The notes under the pieces are model-generated. The model made no database searches. It was given only the letters and a program-made list of their open reading frames with translations, and was not told where the DNA came from. From assembly GCF_001896135.2 (NCBI RefSeq), contig NZ_MPOH02000009.1, positions 148,082 to 212,081 of the forward strand: 64,000 nucleotides of DNA, written 5' to 3'. A program made the translations under genes and the position numbers. Shown one piece after another: positions 1 through 7,979 of this stretch (position 1 is the first letter of the stretch; every line of letters starts with the position of its first letter). This stretch comes from Streptomyces phaeoluteigriseus (GTDB taxonomy: Bacteria; Actinomycetota; Actinomycetes; Streptomycetales; Streptomycetaceae).

Positions 1-345
1 CCGCCCACGCCCACCGCCCACCGGGTGCAGCCGTGGCAGTCGGGCGCGCCCCCGCGCAGGAGACCTCGCAAGGGTCACCGCACCTGCTCGCCCGCAGGGG
101 CGGCAGACCCGAGTTCCGCGCCGAGGGCGTGGCCCGCCCATCGGTGGGCCGGGAGCGTCGGACCGACGGGCCCCACACGATGTGAAGGGCGTGCGTCCTC
201 TCGGCGGGTTTGCGTGGGGATGTGGAGTGTCTGCGAGCAATCCGCAGGTCTGGGGGACGACTTCGCGGGCATACGGCGGTGGATCGGGAGGGTACACCCC
301 CGGCCGCAAAGAACGCCGCGAGGCGCCGACCTGTGGGAGACCTCG

Positions 346-2088
346 ATGCCGACCGCCGTGCCGGAGAGACCCACTCACCTGCCCGGTGAATCACCCGGGG
401 CCCTCAGGCCTTCCCGCACCCGCGCCCTGCCTCGCGGCACCGTCCGGACCGCCGCGCGGATCGGTGCTCTGACGCTCTGCCAGGCCGCGTTCATGGTGGG
501 TATCGGGTTGCTGATCACCGGTCCCGCGCGCGACGTGTGGCCGATGACCGTCGAGGACGACGCGAGCGAGGCCCTGGAGCGCCGTCGCACCGGCGCCCTC
601 GACGCCCTCTCGTGGTTCGTGTCGGAGGCCGGCAACACCCTCACGGTGATCGCCATCGCGTTTGCGGCGTGCCTGGGGCTGATCCTCGTCCCCCGGCTGC
701 CGATGTGGCGCCAGGCCGTCTTCCTCGGCGGCGCCCTCGTCCTCCAGGCGCTGGTCTTCCTCGTCGTCACGGAGTCGGTGGACCGTCACCGGCCGGAGGT
801 GGACCGCCTCGACGCGTCCCCGCCCACCTCCAGCTACACCTCAGGGCACACCGGAGCGGCCACCGCGCTGTATGCCGGGCTGGCCGCGATCGCCCTGTCC
901 CGCATCCGTGGTCCCTTGCGCAAGGTCGTCTGCGGGCTGTTGCTGCTCGTGCCGTTGATGGTGGCTCTCGCCCGTCTCTACCGGGGCATGCACCACCCCA
1001 CCGACCTCGTGGGCGGCCTCGTCAACGGAGGCCTGTCGCTGCTGATCGTCGGCCGTGCCCTGTTCACCGACGGTACGGTGGCCGCCGTTCCCGCCATGCG
1101 ACCCGCCCCGGCTGCCGACGTCGGCCGCGGTGCACCGACGGCCGGCCGCACCGTCGTGGTCTTCAACCCCACCGTGACGGACGAGAGCGCCTGCGCCGCA
1201 CTGCGGGCCGTGCTCCGCCAACACGGTCGCACCTCGGCGGAGTTCGTCGAGACCACGGTCGACGACCCCGGAGGGGGCCAGGCCGCCCGAGCGATCCGTG
1301 CGGGCGCGACACTGGTGGTGGTCTGCGGTGGGGACGGCACCGTGCGCGCGGCGGCCCACGCCATGGCCGGCAGCGGTGTGCCCCTCGTCCTGGTGCCCAG
1401 CGGCACCGGCAACCTGCTCGCCCGCAACCTCCACCTTCCGCTGTCCCCCGTCGCCGCGCTCGACGCCGCGCTGCGCGGCGCCGTGCGACACATCGACCTC
1501 GGCCACATCGAGGGCGACGGCCTTGAGGCCACCCACTTCGCCGCCATGTCCGGGGCCGGACTCGACGCCGCGATCATGGAGAACACCGACGACCGGGCCA
1601 AGTCCCTGCTTGGTTGGCCCGCCTACGTACTGGCCGGCATCACCACTCTGCGCTCACCCCGGATGCGCGTGACGATCCGGCTCGACGGCGCGCCGGCCCT
1701 GCGCCGTACCGCCCGCATGGTCCTCCTCGCCAACGTCGGCTCCGTGCAGGGCGGTCTCACGCTCGTGCCCGCCGCCCGGCCCGACGACGGACGGCTCGAC
1801 CTGCTGGTCCTCGACCCGCGCGGACCCGGTGGCTGGATCCGCGCTCTCGGAGCGCTGCTGCGTGGCGGCGCGAGGACAGCGCGGTCCACGTCCGCGGACA
1901 CCCTCGCCGCCGACGACACCGGTACCGGCGTCCCGGTGGAGTTCTTCACCTTCCGGCGCGCCGAGTTCACCTTCGAGACCCAGCAGTTGCGCGAACTCGA
2001 CGGGGATCCGGTCGCTCCGGGCCGGCGCCTCACCGCGGAGGTCCGTCCGGGCGCGCTGACGATGCTGCTGCCGTCCGGGGACGGGTGA
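346..2088 (+). CDS. PAP2 phosphatase-diacylglycerol kinase fusion protein
   Basis: Predicted 580-residue membrane enzyme joining a PAP2 lipid phosphatase to a diacylglycerol/sphingosine-kinase-type catalytic domain. The N-terminal half has several membrane segments and degenerate PAP2 motifs: RHRP near residue 146, TSGHTG near 166, and RLYRGMHHPTDLVGG near 208-222. The C-terminal half, from about residue 265, has the kinase nucleotide-binding motifs GGDGT (about 328) and PSGTGN (about 351). It probably interconverts phosphatidate or polyprenyl phosphate with the dephosphorylated lipid at the membrane. I chose the ATG at 346 because GGGAGA lies just upstream and the PAP2 homology starts after it; the frame stays open to position 25 without family support. 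The stop overlaps the next gene by one base, so it heads a three-gene operon. Confidence 0.85.
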   Translation: MPTAVPERPTHLPGESPGALRPSRTRALPRGTVRTAARIGALTLCQAAFMVGIGLLITGPARDVWPMTVEDDASEALERRRTGALDALSWFVSEAGNTLTVIAIAFAACLGLILVPRLPMWRQAVFLGGALVLQALVFLVVTESVDRHRPEVDRLDASPPTSSYTSGHTGAATALYAGLAAIALSRIRGPLRKVVCGLLLLVPLMVALARLYRGMHHPTDLVGGLVNGGLSLLIVGRALFTDGTVAAVPAMRPAPAADVGRGAPTAGRTVVVFNPTVTDESACAALRAVLRQHGRTSAEFVETTVDDPGGGQAARAIRAGATLVVVCGGDGTVRAAAHAMAGSGVPLVLVPSGTGNLLARNLHLPLSPVAALDAALRGAVRHIDLGHIEGDGLEATHFAAMSGAGLDAAIMENTDDRAKSLLGWPAYVLAGITTLRSPRMRVTIRLDGAPALRRTARMVLLANVGSVQGGLTLVPAARPDDGRLDLLVLDPRGPGGWIRALGALLRGGARTARSTSADTLAADDTGTGVPVEFFTFRRAEFTFETQQLRELDGDPVAPGRRLTAEVRPGALTMLLPSGDG

Positions 2089-2596
2089 TGGGTACGGCGA
2101 CCGAGTTCCCCGAGGCCAGGGACATGACCGGCGAGGAACTCTGCCCCGGCGAGGCGCTGGTGGCCCTGTGCCGTTACGGCCGCCGGCCGCTGCCGCGCGA
2201 CGTCTTCGTACGTTTGCGCCACGCCGACGGCTTCACACCCTCCCGCGCGCTCGCCCTGCACACTGTGCTCTCGGTGCTCTCGATGCTCTCGGTGACGCGG
2301 TACGGAGCCACACGGCATGCCGTCGACGGCCGCACGGTGCCGGCGGGGATCCCGCCGGCGATCGCCTTCGTCGGGCTGCCCACCGCCCCGCACCCCGAGG
2401 ACATCGGCAGACTCGCCGAGTTGGCGATCCACCGGCCGACAACGTCGGCCCGCCGCTCGGCGCGGAGTTCATCGTGATGGCGGCCGGGGCCGATCTGGCC
2501 TCCGTCGCCCTGTTCCTCGGACTGTCCGCCTTCGAGCAGTTGAAAGCCGTGCGGGTCATGCGCCCCGGCCCGACCCGCACCGACCCGGGAGTCTGA
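2088..2596 (+). pseudogene. Frameshifted conserved hypothetical protein between two lipid phosphatases
   Basis: The ATG at 2088 overlaps the stop of the PAP2-kinase gene, and the downstream frame ends at 2596, directly abutting the next PAP2 gene. The first frame reads through MTGEELCPGEAL and a Leu/Ser-rich stretch, then runs out of frame in CGGCCGACAAC near 2437 and stops at 2477. Shifting one base restores a sensible tail (GPPLGAEFIVMAAGADLASV ...) to 2596, giving about 170 residues. I recognise no family; hydrophobic patches suggest membrane association. The perfect operon spacing at both ends argues that the gene was intact recently, or that one base is missing from the sequence. Confidence 0.6.
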
Positions 2597-3469
2597 ATGC
2601 CCCTACGGTTCACCACGCGCCGTTCCCGCGAGCGTCGCCGCCGGGAGGCCGACCACAGGTTCGGCGTGCGTCTGCTCGGCGCGGCCGTCGTGGCCGCGCT
2701 CGCGGCGGTGGCGTTCGGCCTGCTGGTGGTCCTTGTCGAAGGCCGGTGGCAGCCGCTGCGCCGACTGGACGCGAGCGCGGCGCGGCGACTGAACGAGACC
2801 GCGCTGGACCACCCGGCCTGGACCGGCACGCTGCGTCTCCTGTCCGACTGGGTCTGGGATCCGGTGACCCTGCGCGTCGTGGTCGCGCTGCTCACCCTCT
2901 GGCTGCTGCGCCGCGGGGCGTGGCGGCTCGCCGCCTGGTCCGCCGTGACGGCGGTGGCCGGCGGGCTGATCGGGGTGCTCGTCAAGGTGGTCGTCGAGCG
3001 GGCCAGGCCCACCTTGGAGGACCCGGTGGCGCACGCGCCGGGCTACTCGTTCCCCTCGGGCCACGCCATGACGGCCACCACGTCGTTCGCGATCCTGCTG
3101 CTGGTCCTGCTGCCCATAGTGCCGCGCGCGTGGCGGGCGGGGTGCTGGTGTTTCGCGGTGCTCTCGGTGCTCGGTGTCGGCTTCACCCGCGTCGCGTTGG
3201 GCGTGCACTGGTTCAGCGACGTGGTGGGGGGCTGGCTCCTCGGTCTCGTCGTCGTCGCCCTCACGGCCGGGGCCTTCGAGGCGTGGCGCGCTGACATCGG
3301 CCGTCGCACCACCGAGCTGGCCGACGGCCTGGAACCCGAACTGTCCGGCCCGCACCCCGAGCCCTCCGTGTTGTCCGCGCCGACACGGAGGCGTTCCGCG
3401 CCCGTGCCTGGCGGTCACCGCGCAGGCGGTCCAGCCTCGGGCGCGAGGGTGTTCCGACGCCACAGGTGA
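2597..3469 (+). CDS. PAP2 superfamily lipid phosphatase
   Basis: 290-residue integral membrane phosphatase. All three motifs of the PAP2 family are present: K-x6-RP (KVVVERARP, about residues 129-137), PSGH in YSFPSGHAM (about 151-159), and the HxxxD motif in GVHWFSDVVGGW (about 200-211), whose His acts with the PSGH His. Hydrophobic segments surround them. It should dephosphorylate phosphatidate, undecaprenyl diphosphate or a related lipid on the outer face of the membrane. It is the last gene of the 346-3469 operon and abuts the preceding reading frame with no gap. The last 60 residues are polar and Arg/Pro-rich, probably cytoplasmic. Confidence 0.9.
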   Translation: MPLRFTTRRSRERRRREADHRFGVRLLGAAVVAALAAVAFGLLVVLVEGRWQPLRRLDASAARRLNETALDHPAWTGTLRLLSDWVWDPVTLRVVVALLTLWLLRRGAWRLAAWSAVTAVAGGLIGVLVKVVVERARPTLEDPVAHAPGYSFPSGHAMTATTSFAILLLVLLPIVPRAWRAGCWCFAVLSVLGVGFTRVALGVHWFSDVVGGWLLGLVVVALTAGAFEAWRADIGRRTTELADGLEPELSGPHPEPSVLSAPTRRRSAPVPGGHRAGGPASGARVFRRHR

Positions 3470-3660
3470 TCCGCGCGATCACCCGGCTGTCCTCGCCGCG
3501 GCGCACCTGAAGCGATCTCGACACCGTGGTGAGGGTGTCGACGGGCGAGGTCGATGTGCGGTTCCGCTCCTGGCACTCACGTCAGGAATTGCAGCCAAGG
3601 ACTGCAACCCCGTGCGGTCGATCTCCGGAAGAGGTGGTGGCGTGGTGCTGACGGCTCCGC

Positions 3661-3725
3661 GCATGATCACGTGTAATATTACTCAATCATTAAGATACTT
3701 TGTCAGTGACTTAGTTGACCACGAG
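3661..3725 (+). promoter_or_regulatory. A+T-rich promoter/operator of the MMPL exporter gene
   Basis: About 50 bases that are mostly A and T interrupt an otherwise very G+C-rich sequence, directly before the MMPL gene. They include a perfect 10-bp palindrome GTAATATTAC at 3673-3682, followed by ATTAAGATACTTTG and CAGTGACTTAG. This composition is typical of a promoter plus TetR/MarR-type operator. No regulator gene lies next to it, so the controlling protein would be encoded elsewhere. Function is inferred from composition and position only. Confidence 0.55.
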
Positions 3726-3741
3726 GATGCTCGGAGTACCC

Positions 3742-5853
3742 ATGAGAACCACCCCGCGCTGGGCCCGGTGGCTCGTCCCGCTCGTACTGCTCGTCGCATG
3801 GCTCGGAGTCGGAGGCACTCTCGGGCCGTACGCCGGCAAGCTCGGCGAGGTGGCCACCAACGACCAGGCCGCCTTCCTGCCACAGAGCGCGGAGTCCACG
3901 AAGGTCCTCAAGGCCCGCGAGGCGTTCGACCAGTCCGAAACCCTGCCCGCCATCGTCGTATGGACGGCGGACGACGGCCGCGTCACCGAAGCGCAGCGGT
4001 CTTCGGCCACCCGCGCGATCGACGGCCTCGCCGGACGGTCCGGAGTGGTCGGCGCCCCCTCGCCCGCTCTTCCCTCCGAGGACGGCAAGGCGTTGCAGGC
4101 GGTCGTCCAGCTGGAGCCCGATCTCGGCGACGGACTACCGGACGTCTTGAGCGAGGTGCGTGAGGCCGCTCGGAGCGTGCCGGGCGCCACCGCGCAGATC
4201 GCCGGCCCGGCGGCGAGTCAGGCAGATCTGTCGGACGCCTTCGCGGGCATCGACGGACTGCTGCTCGGAGTGGCGCTCGCCGCCGTTCTGCTGATCCTGC
4301 TGCTGGTCTACCGGAGCATCCTGCTGCCGTTCCTGATCATCCTCGGGTCCGTGTTCGCTCTCGGTCTGGCGTGCGGAATCGTCTACGTCCTGGCCGATCA
4401 CGACGTGGTCCGCGTGGACGGGCAGGTACAAGGCATCCTCTCCATCCTCGTCATCGGCGCCGCGACGGACTACGCGCTGCTCCTGGCCGCGCGGTTCCGT
4501 GAGGAACTGGTCCTGCGGGAGGACCCGTCATCGGCCGCGCTGGCCGCCGTACGCCGGTCGTTCGGCGCGATCGCCGCGAGCGCGGCCACCGTGGCCCTCG
4601 CGCTGCTGGCTCTCCTCGCGAGCGACCTCACGAACAACCGTGCGCTCGGACCGGTCGGTGCCATCGGCATCGTGTGCGCGGCGCTCTCCAGCCTGACCTT
4701 CCTGCCCGCCGTGCTGGCCCTGCTGGGCAGGTCGGCGTACTGGCCGTCCCGGCCGAAGGCTTCCGACGCGTCCGACCGGGGACACGGGGTGTGGCGTCGC
4801 GTCGCCGCGCTCGTCGCCTCCCGGCCGCGACGCATCTGGGTGGTGACCGCGCTCGGCCTCGCCGTCTTCGCCGCCTTCTCCCCCTCGCTGTCGGCGAAGG
4901 GTGTGCCTCTCGACGAGATCTTCGTGAACGACGCGCCCTCGGTCGCCGCCCAGCAGACGCTCGGGGAGCACTTCCCCGGCGGCTCAGGCAATCCCGCCGT
5001 CATCATCGCCGACGCCGACCGCACCGCCCAGGTGACGGCAGCCGCCAGGGAGACCGAGGGGGTGGCATCGGCCGACGCGGTCTCCGCGTCGGGACGGCCG
5101 GGGGCGCGCGAGCCACTGGTGGCCGATGGACGTGTCCGCATCGACGCCACCCTCGAGGCCTCGGCGGACAGCGACGGCGCCAAGCAGACCGTGGAGCGCC
5201 TGCGTGCGAACCTGCACGCGGTGCCCGGAGCCGACGCACTCGTCGGCGGGTACACGGCGCAGCAGTACGACACCCAGCAGACGGCTGCCCGGGACCGTAC
5301 GCTCATCGTGCCGGTCGTGCTCGTCATCATCCTGGTGATCCTCGTACTGTTGCTGCGCTCCCTGCTCGTACCACTCCTGCTGGTAGCGACCGTCGCCCTC
5401 AACTTCCTGGCGACTCTCGGAGTGTCGGCCCTGGTCTTCGAGCACCTCCTCGGCTTCAGCGGCACGGACGCCTCCGTGCCCCTGTACGGCTTCGTGTTCC
5501 TGGTCGCCCTCGGCGTGGACTACAACATCTTCCTCATGTCCCGGGTACGGGAGGAGGCGCTCGCACACGGCAATCGGCAGGGCGTGCTGCGCGGACTGAC
5601 CACGACCGGAGGAGTGATCACCTCGGCCGGCGTGGTACTCGCCGCAACCTTCGCGGCCCTGATGGTGATCCCGCTGGCCTTCCTCGTCCAGATCGCGTTC
5701 ATCGTGGCGTTCGGAGTCCTGCTCGACACCCTCGTGGTCCGTTCACTCCTGGTCCCGGCGCTGGTGCTCGACATCGGTCCCAGGGCCTGGTGGCCCAGCC
5801 ACCTGGCGCACGAGGACACCGGACACGCCACTGGGCAGCAGCCGTCGACGTGA
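3742..5853 (+). CDS. MMPL/RND-family membrane exporter
   Basis: About 703 residues with the layout of actinobacterial MMPL transporters (ActII-3, MmpL-like): two repeats, each a first transmembrane helix, a large extracytoplasmic loop and a five-helix block. The first block has ILSILVIGAATDYALLLAARF and the second FVFLVALGVDYNIFLMSRV; the Asp-Tyr pairs in these helices are the proton-relay residues of the family. It probably exports a lipid, antibiotic or other hydrophobic compound by proton antiport. I prefer the ATG at 3742 (GGAG a few bases upstream); TTG 3715 and ATG 3727 are in-frame alternatives without a good ribosome binding site. It is a single-gene unit behind an A+T-rich promoter. 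Confidence 0.88.
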   Translation: MRTTPRWARWLVPLVLLVAWLGVGGTLGPYAGKLGEVATNDQAAFLPQSAESTKVLKAREAFDQSETLPAIVVWTADDGRVTEAQRSSATRAIDGLAGRSGVVGAPSPALPSEDGKALQAVVQLEPDLGDGLPDVLSEVREAARSVPGATAQIAGPAASQADLSDAFAGIDGLLLGVALAAVLLILLLVYRSILLPFLIILGSVFALGLACGIVYVLADHDVVRVDGQVQGILSILVIGAATDYALLLAARFREELVLREDPSSAALAAVRRSFGAIAASAATVALALLALLASDLTNNRALGPVGAIGIVCAALSSLTFLPAVLALLGRSAYWPSRPKASDASDRGHGVWRRVAALVASRPRRIWVVTALGLAVFAAFSPSLSAKGVPLDEIFVNDAPSVAAQQTLGEHFPGGSGNPAVIIADADRTAQVTAAARETEGVASADAVSASGRPGAREPLVADGRVRIDATLEASADSDGAKQTVERLRANLHAVPGADALVGGYTAQQYDTQQTAARDRTLIVPVVLVIILVILVLLLRSLLVPLLLVATVALNFLATLGVSALVFEHLLGFSGTDASVPLYGFVFLVALGVDYNIFLMSRVREEALAHGNRQGVLRGLTTTGGVITSAGVVLAATFAALMVIPLAFLVQIAFIVAFGVLLDTLVVRSLLVPALVLDIGPRAWWPSHLAHEDTGHATGQQPST

Positions 5854-6120
5854 GAGCTGCCGGCACACCCACGGCGTCGACGGTGCTCACGGTGAGCAGG
5901 ACGACCGTCGCCGCGGGGAAGGGGCCGTCGGACGCGGGTCGGCGAGAGTCGTCGATGGTGGCGAGAGAACGGACAGGGCCCGTCGACCGACTCCCCGTCC
6001 CGGGTACGAGGTGACCTTCCTGAGGCCGGTCCTCGGTCCCCGGCTGTCGGCGGACCTTTCGCCTCGCCTGCGGCGCACGTCCGTGGTGCGATGAAACAGG
6101 GGGTCGGGAAGGAGAGAGCG

Positions 6121-7101
6121 ATGATCCCACCGGCAGAGGAGCGCAAGAGGGGCACGGGCCCCGTGTCGGTCCGCCCGCTGGGTGAGGCGGACCTGGATCG
6201 GGCCGACGAGATCTTCAGGGTCGCCTTCGGGACGTTCCTCGGGGCTCCCGAGCCGAAGACGTTCTTCGGGACCGCCGACTACGTTCGCACTCGCTGGGCG
6301 GCCGATCCCCACGCGGCCTTCGCAGCGACGGTCGAGGGCGAGGTCGTCGCGTCGAACTTCGCCGTCAACTGGGGCAGCGTCGGGTACTTCGGCCCGCTGA
6401 CCGTACATCCGGACCTGTGGGACCAGGGCATCGGCAGGCGCCTCATGGAGCCGGTCATGGAATGCTTCGGGACCTGGGGGAACCGACACCTGGGCCTGTT
6501 CACCTTCTCGCACAGTGCGAAGCACCTCGAGCTCTACCGCCGGTACGGCTTCTGGCCCCGGTTCCTCACAGCCATCATGAAGAAGCAGATCGCGGGCAGT
6601 ACGGCGGTCCCCGGCCGAGCGCTGTACGGCGAACTTCCCGCCGCCGAGCGGCTCGACGCCCTGAGCCTCTGTCGCACACTGACCGGGGCCGTCTTCGAGG
6701 GCTTGGACGTGGAACGCGAGATCGTGGCCACGCACGCGCAGGGACTCGGTGACACCATCCTGCTCCAGGGGGCCGGCTCCGACCTCGACGGCCTGGCCGT
6801 CTGCCACTGCGGACCCGGGTCGGAGGCCGGAGAGGACGTGTGCTTCGTCAAGTTCGGCGCCGTGCGCCCGGGCCCGGAGGCGGCCGACCGGTTCGAACGA
6901 CTGCTCACCGCGTGCGAGCGGCTCGCCGCCGAGCGCGGCCTGGGCCAACTGGACGCCGGAATGAACCTGGCCCGCCAGGATGCCTACCGGCGAATGGTCG
7001 ACCGCGGTTTCCGCACCTGGTTGCAGGGCGTGGCCATGCACAGGCCCAACGAACCCGGCTACAGCCACCCCGACGCCTACGTGATCGACGACTGGCGCTG
7101 A
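6121..7101 (+). CDS. GNAT-family N-acetyltransferase
   Basis: 326-residue acyl-CoA-dependent N-acetyltransferase. The acetyl-CoA-binding motif A is clear: LTVHPDLWDQGIGRRLMEPV at about residues 93-112, with the Q/RxxGxG/A pattern (QGIGRR). The C-terminal half (about 160-326) resembles a second, degenerate GNAT lobe. The start ATG at 6121 has AAGGAGAG at good spacing; an in-frame ATG at 6091 lacks one. Substrate unknown. It stands alone, with 267 bases of unremarkable sequence separating it from the exporter. Confidence 0.8.
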   Translation: MIPPAEERKRGTGPVSVRPLGEADLDRADEIFRVAFGTFLGAPEPKTFFGTADYVRTRWAADPHAAFAATVEGEVVASNFAVNWGSVGYFGPLTVHPDLWDQGIGRRLMEPVMECFGTWGNRHLGLFTFSHSAKHLELYRRYGFWPRFLTAIMKKQIAGSTAVPGRALYGELPAAERLDALSLCRTLTGAVFEGLDVEREIVATHAQGLGDTILLQGAGSDLDGLAVCHCGPGSEAGEDVCFVKFGAVRPGPEAADRFERLLTACERLAAERGLGQLDAGMNLARQDAYRRMVDRGFRTWLQGVAMHRPNEPGYSHPDAYVIDDWR

Positions 7102-7219
7102 GACCGCGCCGCACTCGTCCCACGAGGAAGGCCCGGTGCTGCCCGAACCCGTGCACCTTTCGCGTCGGCGCCGACGGCCGGACACCTCCCGGCCCACTGC
7201 CGAAGTGCTGTCCTCGCTC

Positions 7220-7264
7220 ATGGACATAGCCGGCATGGACGTAGTCGGCATGGACGTAGTCGGC
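7220..7264 (+). repeat. Three tandem 15-bp repeats
   Basis: Units at 7220-7234, 7235-7249 and 7250-7264. The last two are identical (ATGGACGTAGTCGGC); the first differs at three bases. As 15 is a multiple of three, the unit encodes MDVVG in frame 1 of the repeat, but no supported gene contains it. Confidence 0.8.
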
Positions 7265-7377
7265 GGGTCAAGCGCTCGCCGCCGGCGGTCCGTGAGTGCT
7301 CGGAGGGTCGGCGTCACGGACGACCGGGGGCACCGCCGGGTAACGCGCGGACATCCGCGCGGAGCGGGCCGGCGTCC

Positions 7378-7455
7378 GTGGTGCTCGCCAACGCGGGTGC
7401 GGCCGAGGGCGGCCCGTTGGCCGAGTCCGATCCCGCGGTGTGGCGCCGCGTGCGA
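7378..7455 (+). pseudogene. Short-chain dehydrogenase fragment
   Basis: The translation VLANAGAAEGGPLAESDPAV at 7381-7440 matches the ANAG element and following loop of classical short-chain dehydrogenases (the usual form is NNAG ... then the catalytic region). Neither the N-terminal TGxxxGIG nor the YxxxK motif is found nearby in any frame, so this is a remnant of about 25 codons. Evidence is one motif only. Confidence 0.4.
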
Positions 7456-7807
7456 AGTGAACCAGGTGGTGCCAGTGGCCTCGCCTCGGGTCGTGCACGA
7501 TGCGGTTCGCCCGTGCGGAGCAGTCGGATCCACGTTTGCGACCACGCGGTTGTCCCGCCTGCGCTCCGCCACCCAGCGGCAGCGGCAGTCCGTGCCGGCC
7601 CGAAACCCGAGGTCCCATAGGCGCGGGCACCGCAGGGACGTCCAGCTGGCGTACCACGCAACCCCTCGCACCCCGTTCTTCCGCCCGCCCGGTCACCCGT
7701 CCGGCCCGCCCGCTCCCGCGGTACCGAAGGCCGGGAGACGGACGGCCCTGGCCCTGCTGGACTGCGGACTCACAGCGGGCCCCCGTGGCCCGAGTCGGCG
7801 TCGGCCT

Positions 7808-7831
7808 CCCGGCGCCGGTACCGGCGCCGGG
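7808..7831. other. 24-bp perfect palindrome
   Basis: Each half-site is CCCGGCGCCGGT, giving a 24-bp sequence equal to its own reverse complement, centred between 7819 and 7820. It lies about 150 bases upstream of the 7980 start. It could be a protein-binding dyad or a cruciform/hairpin; there is no loop and no T-run, so I do not call it a terminator. Confidence 0.6.
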
Positions 7832-7979
7832 AACCCGACGGAAGGTGGCGGCCGAGCCGAACGGCCTCCGCCTCCCCGTCACGGTCGCCGACCACGAGGG
7901 CGCGACAGGCACGGTCGCACTGCAGCAGCCATGATCGGACGGACGAGCGGGTTGGACCGCCCACGCGGAAGGAGCACTC

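Larger units (their letters stand above)
7102..7979. other. Gene-poor stretch with decayed coding fragments
   Basis: About 880 bases without a credible intact gene. It contains a triple 15-bp repeat (7220-7264), a short SDR-like coding remnant (about 7378-7455) and a 24-bp perfect palindrome (7808-7831). Other open frames show no recognisable family and look like the chance open frames expected at this G+C content. The last 60 bases are presumably the promoter and leader of the gene starting at 7980 (GGAAGGAG at 7967-7974). Confidence 0.6.

Noticed and set aside
25..345. Long N-terminal extension of the PAP2-kinase frame
   Set aside because: The frame is open but no PAP2 homology lies before 346, and only the ATG at 346 has a ribosome binding site.
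6091..6120. Upstream ATG of the GNAT gene
   Set aside because: No ribosome binding site, whereas AAGGAGAG precedes ATG 6121.
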